64,000 nucleotides of DNA from Lanius collurio (Eukaryota > Chordata > Aves > Passeriformes > Laniidae): assembly GCA_020086605.1 (NCBI GenBank), contig JACBWW010000003.1, positions 56,046,206 to 56,110,205 on the forward strand, in the 5' to 3' direction. The notes under the pieces were generated by a model. It was given only the letters and a program-made list of their open reading frames with translations. It was not told the origin of the DNA and did no database searches. The position numbers were made by a program, and so were the translations under genes. How positions within the stretch are numbered: position 1 is the stretch's first letter; every line of letters begins with the position of its first letter. Below, piece by piece: positions 26,501 through 40,400 of this stretch.

Positions 26501-29500
26501 CTTTTCACATTCTTAATACGTTCTGTGCATTTCAGATTCTCCCTGCAGTAAATAATGGATTAAGTAATGAAAATCCTATTATAATGAAAATGACATGAGG
26601 CTTAAATGAGACCAGAGCTAGGAAAATTAAGCCAATTTTCTGTTTTCCTCCGAAATCAGGTTAATGTTTAATCTTAACATATCATGACTAGCTTTAATTA
26701 GGTAATTAATGACAGTAACAAGATAATAACAAGGTGCTTGGCAATGGTATTGTATTTACACACACATCACAAAAAATCTGAGCTTTGTCTAGAAAAATTT
26801 ACAACTGAAGAGTGAAGACTGTAATGGAAAATCCAAAGCTGCCAACTTTGGGAGCACCCCAGAAACAGGGCGTTGACAAGGTAGACTCTTCCCTTCTATT
26901 GGAGCTGAACCTTACATGAAGAAACAGCAAGACAGACAATAGATCAGCTACAGTTAGGGATGTGAAATGTACAGAACATTCCCTTCTCTCATTGGCTTTC
27001 AGAAAGCCTGTGAAGATACTCAAGTGGAAAGGGAAGCAGAAGCATTGAAATCTCTCAGGCTGAGGGTGAAACCCAGGTCTCACCATTTCTGGGCAAGTGC
27101 TTGAATTAGCAGGTTTTTGTACAAATAGAAGGAATTACCTGTTTCCAGTGTATTCAGGAAGAAAAAAAAAATAGCTAGCTGGTAATCTTCACCCAAGGAG
27201 AGGATTATGGTGATGTATGGGAGTGCTCTGCAAATCCCCAGCCTGGATGATTGCCCTTGCCATGTCCTGACTGTGCCATGGGGACACTAAGGTGTGTCAT
27301 AACCTTCCATTCTCTTCCACTCTTTGGATTTCATGGGAGGAAGACGTGGGTGTGTGGGTTGGAAGTAATGACCTGTCCCAGCCAGTTCCTGGCTTATCTG
27401 TATGGAGGACTACGGGGTGAACTGTGGATCATCAGTGTTCTGCAGCCACACAGCTGCATGTCCCAAAATGACCTAATCTGGGCTTTCAGATAAATACCTA
27501 AGTTAAAATGGCATTTTCAGGACTGACTTCTTCACATTTCAGTCTCTGTTAGCAACGTCCTGGTCAGAACCCTCGATGCTGTGGGCTGGGCTGCCAGACC
27601 CCTCATTGTGGCAGTGCTGTAGGTGCCTTAGCCCATGTCAGGCTCAGGGCCTTCTGGCTGCCATTCCATAGCCTGCCTTTCACCTCCAGCTTTGTACCCT
27701 CTCTCCTGAGATGCCACAGGAGTGTGTTCCAGCACTTCTGGGACTCTTGTTTCCTCTGTTAGTTATTCTCACTACTGTTGTTTTCATGCTGTTACTCTTA
27801 AGGTCTTGAACCTGAAAGATTGATACTTTTTTTTCAGCTGTGTTCCCAAGGGGAGCAAGTACCACTGGGGTGAGACTGGTGCTCACCCTTTCTCTTCCTC
27901 TTGGTGGTATCTTTCAATGAAGGGACCCAAAAATACTCATATTAACAACGAGCAGGCCTGCAATACCCACCCTGGTCAAACTGTTCTCCCAGCAGCATCG
28001 TGAGCAGGAATAAAGCAGAAATCGCCCAAAACAGTTCCTGTTTGGAAGCCTGTTTGGTTAATATGGGACATTATGATAGGGGACACTCCTACACAGAGAG
28101 AACACCCAACTATGGGATACCATTATTTGTCTTCCCAGCTGGCTGCTCAGAAAATTTTGCTTTTTCCTTATCTCCCTCTCTACTTCAACACTCATGCCTT
28201 GCTGTCACTGATAGGCTGATAACAGCAAGGGTTGTTTGATAAGATGACTGCAAACATGGTGCCCTAACTCAGGATGTGGTTATGGCTGTATCTGAGAAAA
28301 CTTATACATCCAGACACTTGTCTTCATAGTACATTGTTCTTTCAAACAGCTGATTCAGAAATGTACTGAGGTCCTTCCAGGAAAGGACTCATGAGATGTT
28401 CAGCTCAACTTAAGATCAGGTCTTTAAAAGAATTCTTGTTTCATATTTATTATAAAAAATCACCATCAGCATCACCAGTTCTACAGTGATGGCTTGTGTT
28501 AAGCTTTCATGATGTTACAGAAGTGTGGTCCTACTTCTTTGATGCAAAGATGGATGTCAGTTCATGACTGATGAATTTTTTTAATCACCTTTATTTTTAG
28601 ATCCACCCAGTCATTAAGACTCAGAAAGGGACTGTACAAATATGTTTATATGCAAAAGATGATGCTCTGTGTGGACTAACTGATGATATTAGCAGCTTCA
28701 ACAGTGGCTGAGGAGCTCCTTAGTCCTGCCAAAACTCAGGAGTCACTCCAGCTAAGAAAGATATGATTTCTTTGTATTTTTTCCAACTGCTGGAAATTCA
28801 CTTCAGCCAGAGTCCTAACCTCACAAATACAGACAAAGCACTGGGAACACACAGAGATAGAGAAGGTTCAAACTGAGAGAGCCTAACTTCCCAGCATCCT
28901 GAACGGTAGCTGTGAGAGATTTATTACTGTGATGATACATGAGATAGAAGGAAAGATGACTAACAAGCCTTTTGCTTGAAGTTGTGTCTGAGTCTCTCAT
29001 AACTAGTAACACTCAGCTGCCTCTAAGCAAAACTCTGCATCAGTCCCAAGGAGTAGACTGTGCACTGAATGAGTAAACTGAAGCCAGGACACAACGATTT
29101 CTCAAATCACTTGCCACTGCTGATTTCCACTCCTGGTGCTTTGAGCTCTAATACACAGCTCACAATGCCCTGGCTCCAGATCATCGTTGGCTCAACAATG
29201 TCTAACATAACTCACCCATTACACATTGTCTAGGGTTCAGCTGTCATGGCTATAAACAGCAAAGTAAGACGAGATAAGAGATTACCCAGATTACTGGCAG
29301 CAGTAGAAGCTGTAGAGTAACCTTGGCAAAGCTGCTTTTGCTATCTGGAAGAAAGCTGAGTAGAGAGGAAAACAAGGCTCTGCCCATACTGGGACATGGT
29401 CCTTGGCATCCTGCTAGGAGCATGTGACACAGGCTGCCATCGCCTAGGATTTAGGACAAGCCACCCTGTCAGCTCAACAAGGCTCTGTACAGCCTTTGGA

Positions 29501-32500
29501 CATCTCCCCAAGAGCAACGTTTGTCAACAGCAGGGCCCTGCTAAAGGCTCAGACAAGGAAGGGAGTTTCTAAGGAGTCCCCATATGGTGTAAAGGACCCT
29601 TTTCTTCATCATAGGCTTACCCTGAGCAAGCAGCAGAAAGGGTTTATGCTAAAGTGCTCCACAGTCCCTATTTGCAGCAGGCTAAGCCTCATTAGAAGGG
29701 GGTTGTGGTCATTTCTGAATGGGAGTCATGGATGCTCAGTGCAGTGTTGGGTGCCCACATTAGCTGAACTGCAGGAACTCCTGCAGGAGCTCATGGTCAT
29801 GCCCTTACCCCTTCACAAGAATCAAGGGGAGCACGTTCATCCAACCCTCTTCCACTGAGGCTTAGCATAATGTGTTTCACCTCCCAGCTGCCACAGGCGA
29901 AGTGTATGAATCAGTCAGCTCTTGCAGCACAGTTGACATGTAGGAACTCAGCCATGTGTCTCAGCCCTCCAGGCCAACTACTGTCACAGTGTCCTTCTTC
30001 CTGTATTTATCTTGGCATGTTTATGATCCTGCGTGTTTGGGTCACATCAGATTTACTTTGTGCCTTCCCTTGGCAGGGGACAGGTTCCTGTTTCATTTTT
30101 GCCATGCAGTTTTCCCTTTTCTGGGCTGCCATGGTTTAGACTCTTTTCCCTCTATGCAGGGGAGTGGGTTGCTGAGCTTCAGAAGTATTTTCTATGATTT
30201 TACTTAAACTCACCATTTCTGAGCCTCTCTATTAATAACCAGACATGTTCCTCTCTTGCTGTCCATGAGAGTAATAAAGCTCTCCTGATAAGAAAGCAAA
30301 CAAGCAAAAAACTCAGCAGCAAAAGCTGTTTAAAAGAGATAAAGTTTAAAGCCTTACATAAAAAGTAGGGCTGATTTTTGCAGTCCTCATTGTACTCAAC
30401 ACAGCATTTTGTCATTATAACTTTAGCTGCAATAAAAGGCTGCCATAAATTGACCTTTTGTGGCAAATTCTGCCATTCAAGCATATAGCAGCAAGAAAGG
30501 CTACATAAGCTGCGTTGAAAGTAGGTCACTGTACATCCGCTGTTACCACAGCTGGGCCTGGCTGCGTGTTGCTAATGGGGTCTCTTGGTCTGAGCAGCAA
30601 TACACACACAGGAGAGATGTGAACTCACCATGCCACTTCATAGGGCGCTGAAAGGCCAGAGGGGTGTCAGGGGGAATTGAAAGCCATGCTCCTAGGTAGG
30701 GCAGGACTCCTGGGGATCATCTATACAGCTGCCTTCTGAGAAGCAGGGCATCCTAGTAGCAGGGATGGTGTTTCTGCGAAGAGCCTGGTGACTGGCACTG
30801 CCACCCCTTAGGTATGTTCTAGGCCTCTAGCCCAGGGTATTCCCCTTCCTTAGTAAAGGCTTTGCTCTGTTATGCTCTGGCAGGTACCAGCTAGAAGGAA
30901 ACAGAGAGGGGTGAAGAAGTGACTGTTCTGGAGGTCTCATCTCTTCCAGTCTCATTGGTTTAGTCTCCACATCCACATAAAGTCACCTAGACTACTATAA
31001 TATTAGCTGTCTCTCAGCTAGAGAGCAGAGAGAAAGAGACTTTTACCTCCTCCACGAGTGTCTGAACTGTCATTAAATCTTCACTGTTGGTCCTCTGAAA
31101 TGTTCAAATGGTGTCAATCTCTGCAGCTCCAGGACAGTCCAAATTAAAACAACAGTGGTGATTTAACTCAACCTGTCCCCTTCTAGAGCTACATACTATG
31201 GATGATCCCTGGGTTTTCTCAGCATTGTCAACGTTACTAAAGGGAAAGTTGATTCCAAGAATCAACAGGATCTTTCCCCATTAGCTCCACTGGGATGGCT
31301 ACAGACATTACCTCTGGAAATCATCACACTCCAGAAAAATATTTAAGTTCACAAAGCTCCAAAATGCCCTTCTGAATTTGAGTGAACAAAGCTCAGGGTC
31401 ATATGTTTTCTTGACTCAACTTGACCTAACTAGCATCCTGCACACAATAGGAACTCCTCAAGACAACAATTATAACATCCATGTTTCCCCTGACTGTCCA
31501 ACTTATCTGGCTCAGCTGCACTAACTGGTTCAAAACAAGACTGGATTCAAGTTCCAAACTTCTGGAGATTGCCAGAAGACTCTGGCAGGTGATGGAGACT
31601 AAGAGCACTTCCCCAGAACTGTTCTGCCTTGTCCTCAGCTCAAGGATTTCCTGTTAAATCTTTTACTCAGCATCAGGGAAGAGCCTTCTATTACTATCCT
31701 TGACATACAATGACATGATAGACTGAAAAGGAAAAATTCTTTTCCTTTGTATCTCAATTATAGACTTACACAGTGTAATAATATGCAGCCTTTGATCTTG
31801 CTTTGTGTTTCCATCATCTTTGCAGCTGATTGGAAAATAAAATATAGAATGTGTTGATTTAAAGACATTTAAAGTAACAGACTAGCTAGACTTTATGATT
31901 TGTGCTGAATTATTTATTGAACAATAAATAACTTACCTGTTTTAGTAGACAATCTGTCCACCCATTGCCTTCCATGGACTCCTGTTCAAAAGGATTTAAA
32001 CTCTGTCAGAGGAGAGAAGAAGTGATGGAAGTAAGATGCTGGTGCCTGGCCACCCAAACAAAACGTGGAAGCTGTTTGGGTGCTTTTAATTATACCGCTG
32101 GATAGATATTAAGGAGGAAGGTCCTTCCCAACATTTCTGAGGTAGTTCTGGGTGGTCCCAAATTGATGTGTGGTTCCCTATACTGGCTAGGCAGACTGGG
32201 CAGCCCAAGACCCCACAGAGCTAGAACATGATGACTTGGTGAGGAACATTGTAAGGCAGCCAAAACCTGGTCCAACTGGCTTATCTGACACACAAAGTGT
32301 TGCATTTAATATGTATTTTTCACTAGTTTTGAAGGATTTGCATTGAAATACATTAAATCCACTTCTGGGTATTATATGCTAAAAAGTCTGTGGCCTGTAT
32401 TGCACAAAAGACCCAAAACTATACACAGACTGATTAAAACAGTGCTCTGCAAATGAGTGCTAAAATTTTAACTCCCCCTGGAACAAACCTCACAGAATTT

Positions 32501-32585
32501 CTGTTATCTTTGTAAGCCTGCTTTTCTGAAGAGTTTGTGTAGTCACATTGTGTGTTCACAGATGTATAAATGTACAGATGTGACC
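23547..32585. other. Unique non-coding stretch
   Basis: About 9 kb with no recognisable gene or transposon. A 12-bp perfect palindrome CTCCTGCAGGAG lies at 29778-29789. The part near 26560-26720 is rich in TAATTA-type homeodomain core sites. The longest frames (about 120 codons, for example 29496-29858 plus) show no domains. Confidence 0.55.
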
Positions 32586-34440
32586 ATCCCACAGAATGAC
32601 AAAATGGTTCAGCATTTTTGGGGACCATTTGGTCTGATCCCTGGTCAAAGCAGGGGCAATTAAAACAGCTTGCTCAGGGCTGCATCCAGTCAGGCTTTTA
32701 ATATCTCCAAGGATGGAGACTACCACAAACTCTCTGGGAAACCTACTCCAGTGTTTGACCACCAGACAGTAAAAAAGTTATTTCTTTGATTCACACAGAA
32801 TTTCCTATATTTCTCTATGCACGTTTCCTCTCTGGTGGTGTCACTTGGCACCATCATGTGAAGTGTCCATGGGAAGTGTCTGGCCCATCTTCCTTACTGC
32901 TCTCTCCCCTCCAGTCAGATATTTAAAAACATTGATAAAACCCCCCTGCAGCTTTTTCTTCTCCAGGCTGAATAATCACAACTTAACCTCTGCCTATATG
33001 GCCCTGAACCACCTTTGGGACCTTTTTTTTGGACTTTTTCCAGCAGGTCCATGTCTGTCTTGCACTGGGGAGCCCAGAACACAGCACTTCAGAGTTGTCT
33101 CACCAGTGCTGAGCAGAGGGGCAGTTACCTCCCCTGACCTCCTGGCAACACTCAGCCTGATGCAGCCCAGGAGGCTGCTGGCCACCTTTGCCACAGGGAC
33201 ACATTGAGGCTTCTTGCATCACTCCTCCCAGTTCTTTATCATCTGCAAACATGCTGAGGGTACATTTAGCTCCATTTTCCAGGTCACTAATGAAGAGAAT
33301 TAACAGTACTGGCCTGGTAGCAACCCCTGGGGTACTTCAATGGTAACTGGCCTCCAACTGGACTTTGAGCTGCCAGTCTCCACCCTCTGAGCCCAGCAGT
33401 TCTGCCAGTTTTCAGTCCATCTCACTGTCCGCTTACCTAGTCTGTACTTCAACATTTTGTCTTGAGGGTGTTAGGGCAGACAGTGTAAAAAGCCTTACAA
33501 AATAAACAGCATCCACTGCTCTCCTTTCATCCACTGAGCCAGTCATCTCATTGTGAAAAGCTGTTGGGTTGGTCCAGCATGATTTGACTTTTGTAAATTT
33601 GTGCAATTGGGATTATTTCCTCCATACACTTGGGATTGTGGTGAGGCTAATCAGCCTGTAGTTCCTCAAATTCTCCTTGTCTGTTGAAGACAGGAGCAAC
33701 ATTTACTTTCTACCAGGCCTCAGGAACTTCCTCAGGTTACCACAACCTTTCAAAGATAAGTGGCCTTGCAATAACATTGACCAGGTTCCTCAGTGTTAAT
33801 GGGTACACCCCCTCAGATTCCAGGGACTTGTATATGTCTAGTCTGACTAAATGTTCCTTAAATTAATCCTTATCCATCAAGAGCAAGTCTTCCTTGCTTC
33901 AAACTTTCCTTCTGGTTTCAGGCACCTGGGATTCCTGTAGGGAAATCTTACCTGAAAAACAAGGGAAAGAAGGAACGGACTTCAACTTTTTCCATGTCCT
34001 TCGTCACCAAATTCCCTGCCCCATTCTCATCTCAACATCACTGCAACCAAGGCTACCCCTGACTTTCCCACTGCTGAGCAATTTTTCCACATTGTTAAGT
34101 ATCAGACAGAGCAGATTCTTTTTTCTGACTCATCCATCACCTGTCTTGAAGAGAGTTATCTTCAATGCACTCCAGAAACAGCCCTGGTTTCTTGTGCCCT
34201 GCTGTGTTGTTGTCCCAGCAGCTACCAGGGTGGTTCCAGAGCCAGACCTGCAAACATGAGACTTCTCCCAGTTGTCTGCTGTGTTTTCCCAATCAGATGA
34301 TCTGTAGCAGACACTCACCACAGTTGCTCACACTGGTCTGCCCTATTATCCTCACCCATAAGCTCCCAGCTTGCTCATCACCCCTCCCTAGGCAAAGCTA
34401 TAGGCACTGCCACTGCTCTTTCACATGAAGCTCTCTTCAG
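32586..34440 (-). mobile_element. CR1 non-LTR retrotransposon, long internally deleted copy
   Basis: An antisense CR1. From its 3' end (32586, a CCCACAGAATGACAAAATGG-type terminus read in plus) rising to 34440, the plus strand shows the complements of the 3' untranslated region, the ORF2 tail, the reverse-transcriptase core region (around 33240-33700, including the counterpart of the strand-wide SKFADD region) and the 5'-ward RT part (33700-33960). Near 34130-34400 lies a remnant of the apurinic-type endonuclease domain: a minus-strand frame reads VSVCYRSSD, matching the conserved VGVCYRPPDQ block. All frames are broken. At about 1.85 kb it is shorter than the 3 kb or so from endonuclease to tail in intact CR1, so internal deletions must exist, most likely around 33960-34130. 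It is much decayed and inert. Confidence 0.88.
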
Positions 34441-37400
34441 ACCTTCTAGTTGATTTCAGAGAAATATCTATATCAAGCATGCAAAGTTCCTACTATATTT
34501 TTCATGGAAAAATGTCTCCATGAGGAGAGCAGAATGAACACAGACACATGACAGGACAATGGGACACAGGAGATATTCAACCCTTCTTAGACAATCCAGT
34601 TATAGGACTCAAATAAAGAGGAAAATCAAACTACATTATTTCTACTGTGTACAGAGCAATTATGTATTTTTATAGAGGCATTGCAAGGCTTTGGACCTCC
34701 TAAAATAGAAAAAAAAAGTTAATGTTATTCACAGAAAAAAGGAACAGCTACCTCATACGACACCCTGTGTTAGATCATCCTTACACAGCAGGAGTCCAGA
34801 TCACAAAGTCATTATCCAGTCCTATCATTGCCTGTACTTTCCTCAAGAATTTTAACTTACCTACAGCCTCTTAAAAATAATGTATGAATTTAAGGATTTT
34901 GTACTATCAGGGAAATTATGAAATATCGTTCCTTGGGTCATTCACGTTGGTGCTCACATTTCTGAGTAGCTGTTAAGCACTGGAAGCTCCTACTAATGTC
35001 AGTTGTTTTATAGATTTGTCACCACACGAGCTATTGTTGCATATTTGTTTTTTGCTGAGGGCCAGTAATAGGCTCATACAAAGCTCATAGAGAAGAATGA
35101 AATGAAAATCCCTAAGAGTCCAAATGCAGACGCAGGTCCCACTTGCTGTTCCAGAGAGCTTTGTGTCTCAGATTTACACAGCAGGGAGAGGGAATGAAGC
35201 CAGCTACTAGATGAAGATACAAACTGCCCTTCAACTCCTAAAGAATGAATCTTATGGCTCTTGTTGACACTATGTTTATTAGTTTCCTGGTGTAAAAAGA
35301 TGTATGTTCTGTGGAAAAACAAAAAAGTGGATTTAAATCAGAGTTCCCACAGCTTGTTTGCAATTACAAACTTCTTGGAATTGTTTTAAAGCTTATCTCT
35401 ATTTGCCTGCTTTCTAAATAAGCAGGAATGAGGAACAAAAACATCAGTTGTTACCTCAGGCAGGTATATCCTTCAACAGGGCTACTCTAGTGCCAAAGTC
35501 CAACCTTAATTCAGCATCCTGCTGAATGGAGCTTGGTGCTGCTCCCAGCGAAGCAAGAGCAGCCCTAGCCCCAGGGAATGATGGCACAGCAGGCCTCATG
35601 TTATGGAGTTAGAAGCTTCTCTTTTGAAAGGGTTTTTTGTTTCCATAAATAATGGGTAAAATTCTTAAAAGTGCAAATCTTCTCAGAAGTGATAGGAAGC
35701 CCTTGAGCTCGACTCTCCAAGGCAGCTGCAGCCGAGTTACCTGATCACAGGACTCCGTAGGATTCAACATGCCACAATACTTTTGGGACTCTGCGCCAAG
35801 AGCTTGAGTTTCACAAATAAGAAATGGAACAAAGACTCCAAAGTGCTGAGTTTTTGGAGTCCTTAGCTGTCCTAATATGGCCTTGTGAAACACATCAGCA
35901 GGACCAAAGAACAACTAAGAAATTTTTTTTTTTGTCTGGCTTTTGCTGGTTTTGAAAAGTTTACCCCAACCCCAAAGCTACTTACCCGCCTGTCTAAAAG
36001 CCCAACCACCCCTGAGAATGATCTGCTCCCTGTTCCACCCTGCAGATCATCTGGGCAGCACTGTGGTGGCTGGATGGCTCCCTCAGGCCAGAAGGGCATG
36101 GGATGAAGTGAGGCTGCACAAGGGCAATCCTGCATAACCACGCGGGCTCTCCGCTCTCCGTTACTGTGTGACCAGCACTAAATATCACTGCAGGCAGAAA
36201 TAGGAGTGTGTCAGATGGACAATGAAAAACACCTTCTAAGGCTTGTGAATCTGTCTTGTGGATACAAATTAGTGTCCCAAAGGACTTTTATGTTACCTGC
36301 AAAGGAACACTCCACTGTCAATGTCAGGAGATTTGGGTCATTGTAGACTGTCCTCTGTAGGTGATTTTCTGCAGCTCTCAATTTTTTGTAATGAATTACT
36401 GCCATCACAGTCACAGGATGTCTGATGTACAGATGTTGTTTCTTTCTTACTGCTGACATTCAGAGTGTCAGTTTATTTTGTGTTTCTATAAATCTGTTTT
36501 TCTCTCACATGCAAACAAACATTTCAGGTAATAACCTTGTCTCTAGCAGAATATTCCATTTTGTCCTTCAAAGAGTTGTTTTGATATAAAATCCCTGAAC
36601 CATTCAAAAGGCATTGACTATAAAACCAGAAGTTCTTGAATTAGTTATAAATACAAATAGCAGACAATATTTAAAAATATAAATTAGGAAAAGCCCCATG
36701 GAGCTGTTATTTTCATTCACATGCACCTGTCCATGCTGCTTCCAGATGACAAGACTGTAGAATTAAATACAAAAGTGATATAAAAAATGTCATCCATGTT
36801 GAACCAATTTTACTAGACCCAAAGCTGACCCAGACTTTGTGGTTTCTTTTGTTAAATCAGGGTTGTTATTTTCATTGTGCTGCGTCTGTGTCCAGCAGAA
36901 ACTTATGGTGTCTGCATTCCATCCCTCCACAGTGACATGCTGGAGACCATTCTGCGGGAATGCCCTGTGTTAGCATTACTGCAAATGACATGATGTGCTA
37001 GTACAGATGTCAGGTGAGAACTTCACAGCTGTGATAAAAATCAGTACAAAGCCTGGCCAGCATACCAGGAAACCTCTGCAGACTTATGCAATCCTGTTTG
37101 TTCCAGTTACATCAATCAAAGTTGCCCTAGCTCAGGAAAAATAAAGCAACTACAAACAATTATTTTCAAATAACAAAACTCCTAAAATGTAATTGAAGAA
37201 ACTCTGAACTTTGCTTTATTCCCATATTAAAAAAACATTCCATACATATCAGGGATTTGTCAGAATTCCCCTTCCTCAGTCTTGCCTTCTTGTAAAATTT
37301 ACTTTTAATAACTGTCAGCTTCCTGAACCACAAAGCTCTCTCTTCTGTTTTGCTGTTATTCACTGGGGCAAAAAAAAAAAAAAAATGCTAAGGCAAGAAG

Positions 37401-40400
37401 AGAACACAGGTGTGTTTATCCTGGGTCAGGGCAAAAGGAATTTGCACTCTGGCATTAGCAAGAGGCTGATGGGTTGTTTCCAGCCTTTGCCTGCTGCAGA
37501 AGGAGGTCTCCTAGAGGGACTAGCTAAAGGACAGGAGCCAAAACTGCACCTCCTGCTCCCACGTGCCCAGTGTGATGGGTGACCTTGGAGGGAATGTGAC
37601 CATCATCATCTGCTCTAGGAAGTCCCAAACTTGCAGAGAGCAGAGGGGTTGGAGGCACCTTAAGCACCGCGGTTTCCCCAGTGTAACCACCCCACTTCCC
37701 TCGCAATCTGAAACCTCATCATTACAATCAGGGAGTGAGCGCCAGGGAGAGGCTTCAGTGCCTTTCATCCCGCCAGAGCCTCGGAACTGGAAGCTTGGAA
37801 ATAACATAATGCAGTGCAGCTCCCTCTTACTGCAGTGGTCTTCTGAGGAGGCCAGAAACCTGCCCTGTGCCTGAATTGAAATACCCTTAGGGAAGAATAC
37901 GACAGCCCTGAGCAGAGGTGACTTCACAAAGCATTGAGCTCACTGCATAGGTAGACAGATCTTGGGGAGAGATTTTCTAATTGGTTAAATCCCATTGATT
38001 TCCATGGCAATGCTGTGTTAGTCACCTTTCAAAAAATCCTGCTACGCACCACTGCTTCATACCCTGGCTCTTAGTTACTGGGGGACAGTGCCTATAAAAC
38101 CATGTTTCCTGTCAGTGGAGGGAGAGTGTTGAGGCAATTAATTTGCTGAGACAGTACAGGGAGAAATGAAGTTTAAGAAACTGAAGCAAAAACAACTACA
38201 CTTTGAACCTACCATATAAAATTCTATATAAAAACATACAAAAATACTGCAAACGTAGTTCAAATTATTAGCCTTTTTTTTTTTTTGGCTATACTTTAAA
38301 GATCTTGCTATAAAACTCTTGTACAATTTCTTTTAACATCCAACAGAAATGCTTTCCAGACCCAGCTCTCTCTTTCTCCAACACACACATTGTGTACAAT
38401 GCAATTCCTGCTGCAGGATGATGAGAAGATCATACCTAGTGTTATATTAACTTGGAGTATTGATTACAGCCCCTCATCCCATCATGCCAGGACCTGCACA
38501 AAGGGTAAAAAAACTTCAACTTACTTGCTATGGATATTCTTGCCTATGGATTTTTTTATCAGGAATATGCACAGAAGTTTTCTGCATATATTGTAGCACA
38601 TCCAAAAGCCACCACCCTGCCAAAGCAGACACCAGAAAACATCTTTCTCTGTATATACATGGGTATAGGTAAGACACTTTTGAAGGAAGTGGAAGCAATA
38701 GGCTCATACCCTCTCAGGTTGCCATTAGGCTGAAGGGGAGAATCTTCCTCCTCTTCTCTAGATTCCACTGCTTCCCAGGCTCATGAGACATAGATTTCAA
38801 TGTATTTGGCTTCCTATCAATACCTCTGGGAATTAACAGGAGCACTGACTTAAGCTCCCAGGCAACTTAATGACTCTATTTTCAACCATCAGTTGATTTT
38901 AAGGTTTGCTTAAACTTCTTAAACCACATAATCAGCCTTAATAAAGAGTCAAATTAAGTGTCTCAAGTCATGACTAGGTAAAATTTAAATCTTATGTATC
39001 TCTATATGCCAAACAGAAGCAGCTCAAATGTTAACTGCTAAATGTTTGTAATCAATCTTTCACAAATATCAAGGAGAGAATTTGCAGAAAATACACAAAC
39101 CAAAGTATATTAAAAAAAAAACAAAAAAACCCAACCCCCCAAAAAACAGCCACTAAACCAAGTGCATAAAAATGTAGTCTACTCATGAACAACTTACAAG
39201 AAGTGAAATTGCTGTGTAAAAACTTTAGCAGGACCCATAGCTTGAATTATGCCAAATTGCCCTCAAACGCTTGATTTTTTTTCCCCAGCTACAGCAAAGC
39301 CCTCCCTGATCCTTTAATGCAAAGAGACATGGAGGTGCTCTGTATGTAGAAGTGAGCTGTACCATTAAGAAAAATTAGAGACTGCAAGGGAAGTAGAGAA
39401 TTCAAAGTTTTGATTGTTTTCCTCCCTGTCCATCTGCAAGCTGCTGGGCAGCAGCCACTGAACTGGAGCCCCACAAGTTGCCCTCCCCTGAAAGCCAGGA
39501 TACAGAGGGCTTCTGCCTGCTGGGGAAGGTCCAGGCACTTTTTCCTCCTACTCCTACATCACCAGGAAGTCCCATGCAATCTTTTTTTCCTGTCCCTTTT
39601 GTGAGGCAGGAAAGCCCTGAAGAAACCCAAGCCTCAACCTCCGACTATAAAACAGGCACTGAGACATCCAGCACACCTGAGTGGGTGTTCGTGTGACAGA
39701 AGGCAGCTCAGAGACAGGAGAAGGGAGGGCTGGAACAAAGGCCAGATGAGGGGGCTGGCAGCATCAAGAGGGACAGGCCCTGCTGCAGCAGGGGTGTAAA
39801 GTTCAAACTGGGTGATGAACAGAGATGTAGGTCCTGGTCTCCTATACACACTACATGGTGGCACCAGGGAAGAGCAAGGCCTCCTGAGATACAGCAGAGA
39901 GAGGAAAGCCAAATCAAAGGAGAGCAAATACATTCTAAGGGTTTGTGCTTTGACAAGAGGAGGATGGTCTGGCAGCAGTGGTTGTTGATGGGGAGCAAAG
40001 TAGACTAGAAATCTCTTCTTATACCTTGCTATAAAAGTATCAGCAGTTAAACTACAGACCATGTCTCAGATGCCTCTTCCCAGGCATTGTCATTTATAGA
40101 CATTTAAAAAAATATACCCTCAAATTCCATCACATTATATATTAGGCTATAAGGAAGCACAGAGAGGGTTCCATCATTTCCCTGCCTACGCAAGGCTGGT
40201 CTGTGAACAGAAGTATTAACTCAATCTGTCTAAATGATCCCTGAGTCTCCAAAGAATATTTCTTCCTCCCTCAAAAGAGTTAGGTAGTCAAATGGCAAAC
40301 CCTTTAAATCCAATAATATGGAAGCAAGCTTTTCAGAGGGTGCCTTGGGCCTCAGCTGTTTTGCTAAATTAGACATTAATATAAGAGACATACCTGCCAA

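Noticed and set aside
37520..37927. 135-codon minus-strand frame in a mildly CpG-containing segment
   Set aside because: No domain, and a plus-strand frame of 103 codons overlaps it. CpG density is below island level.
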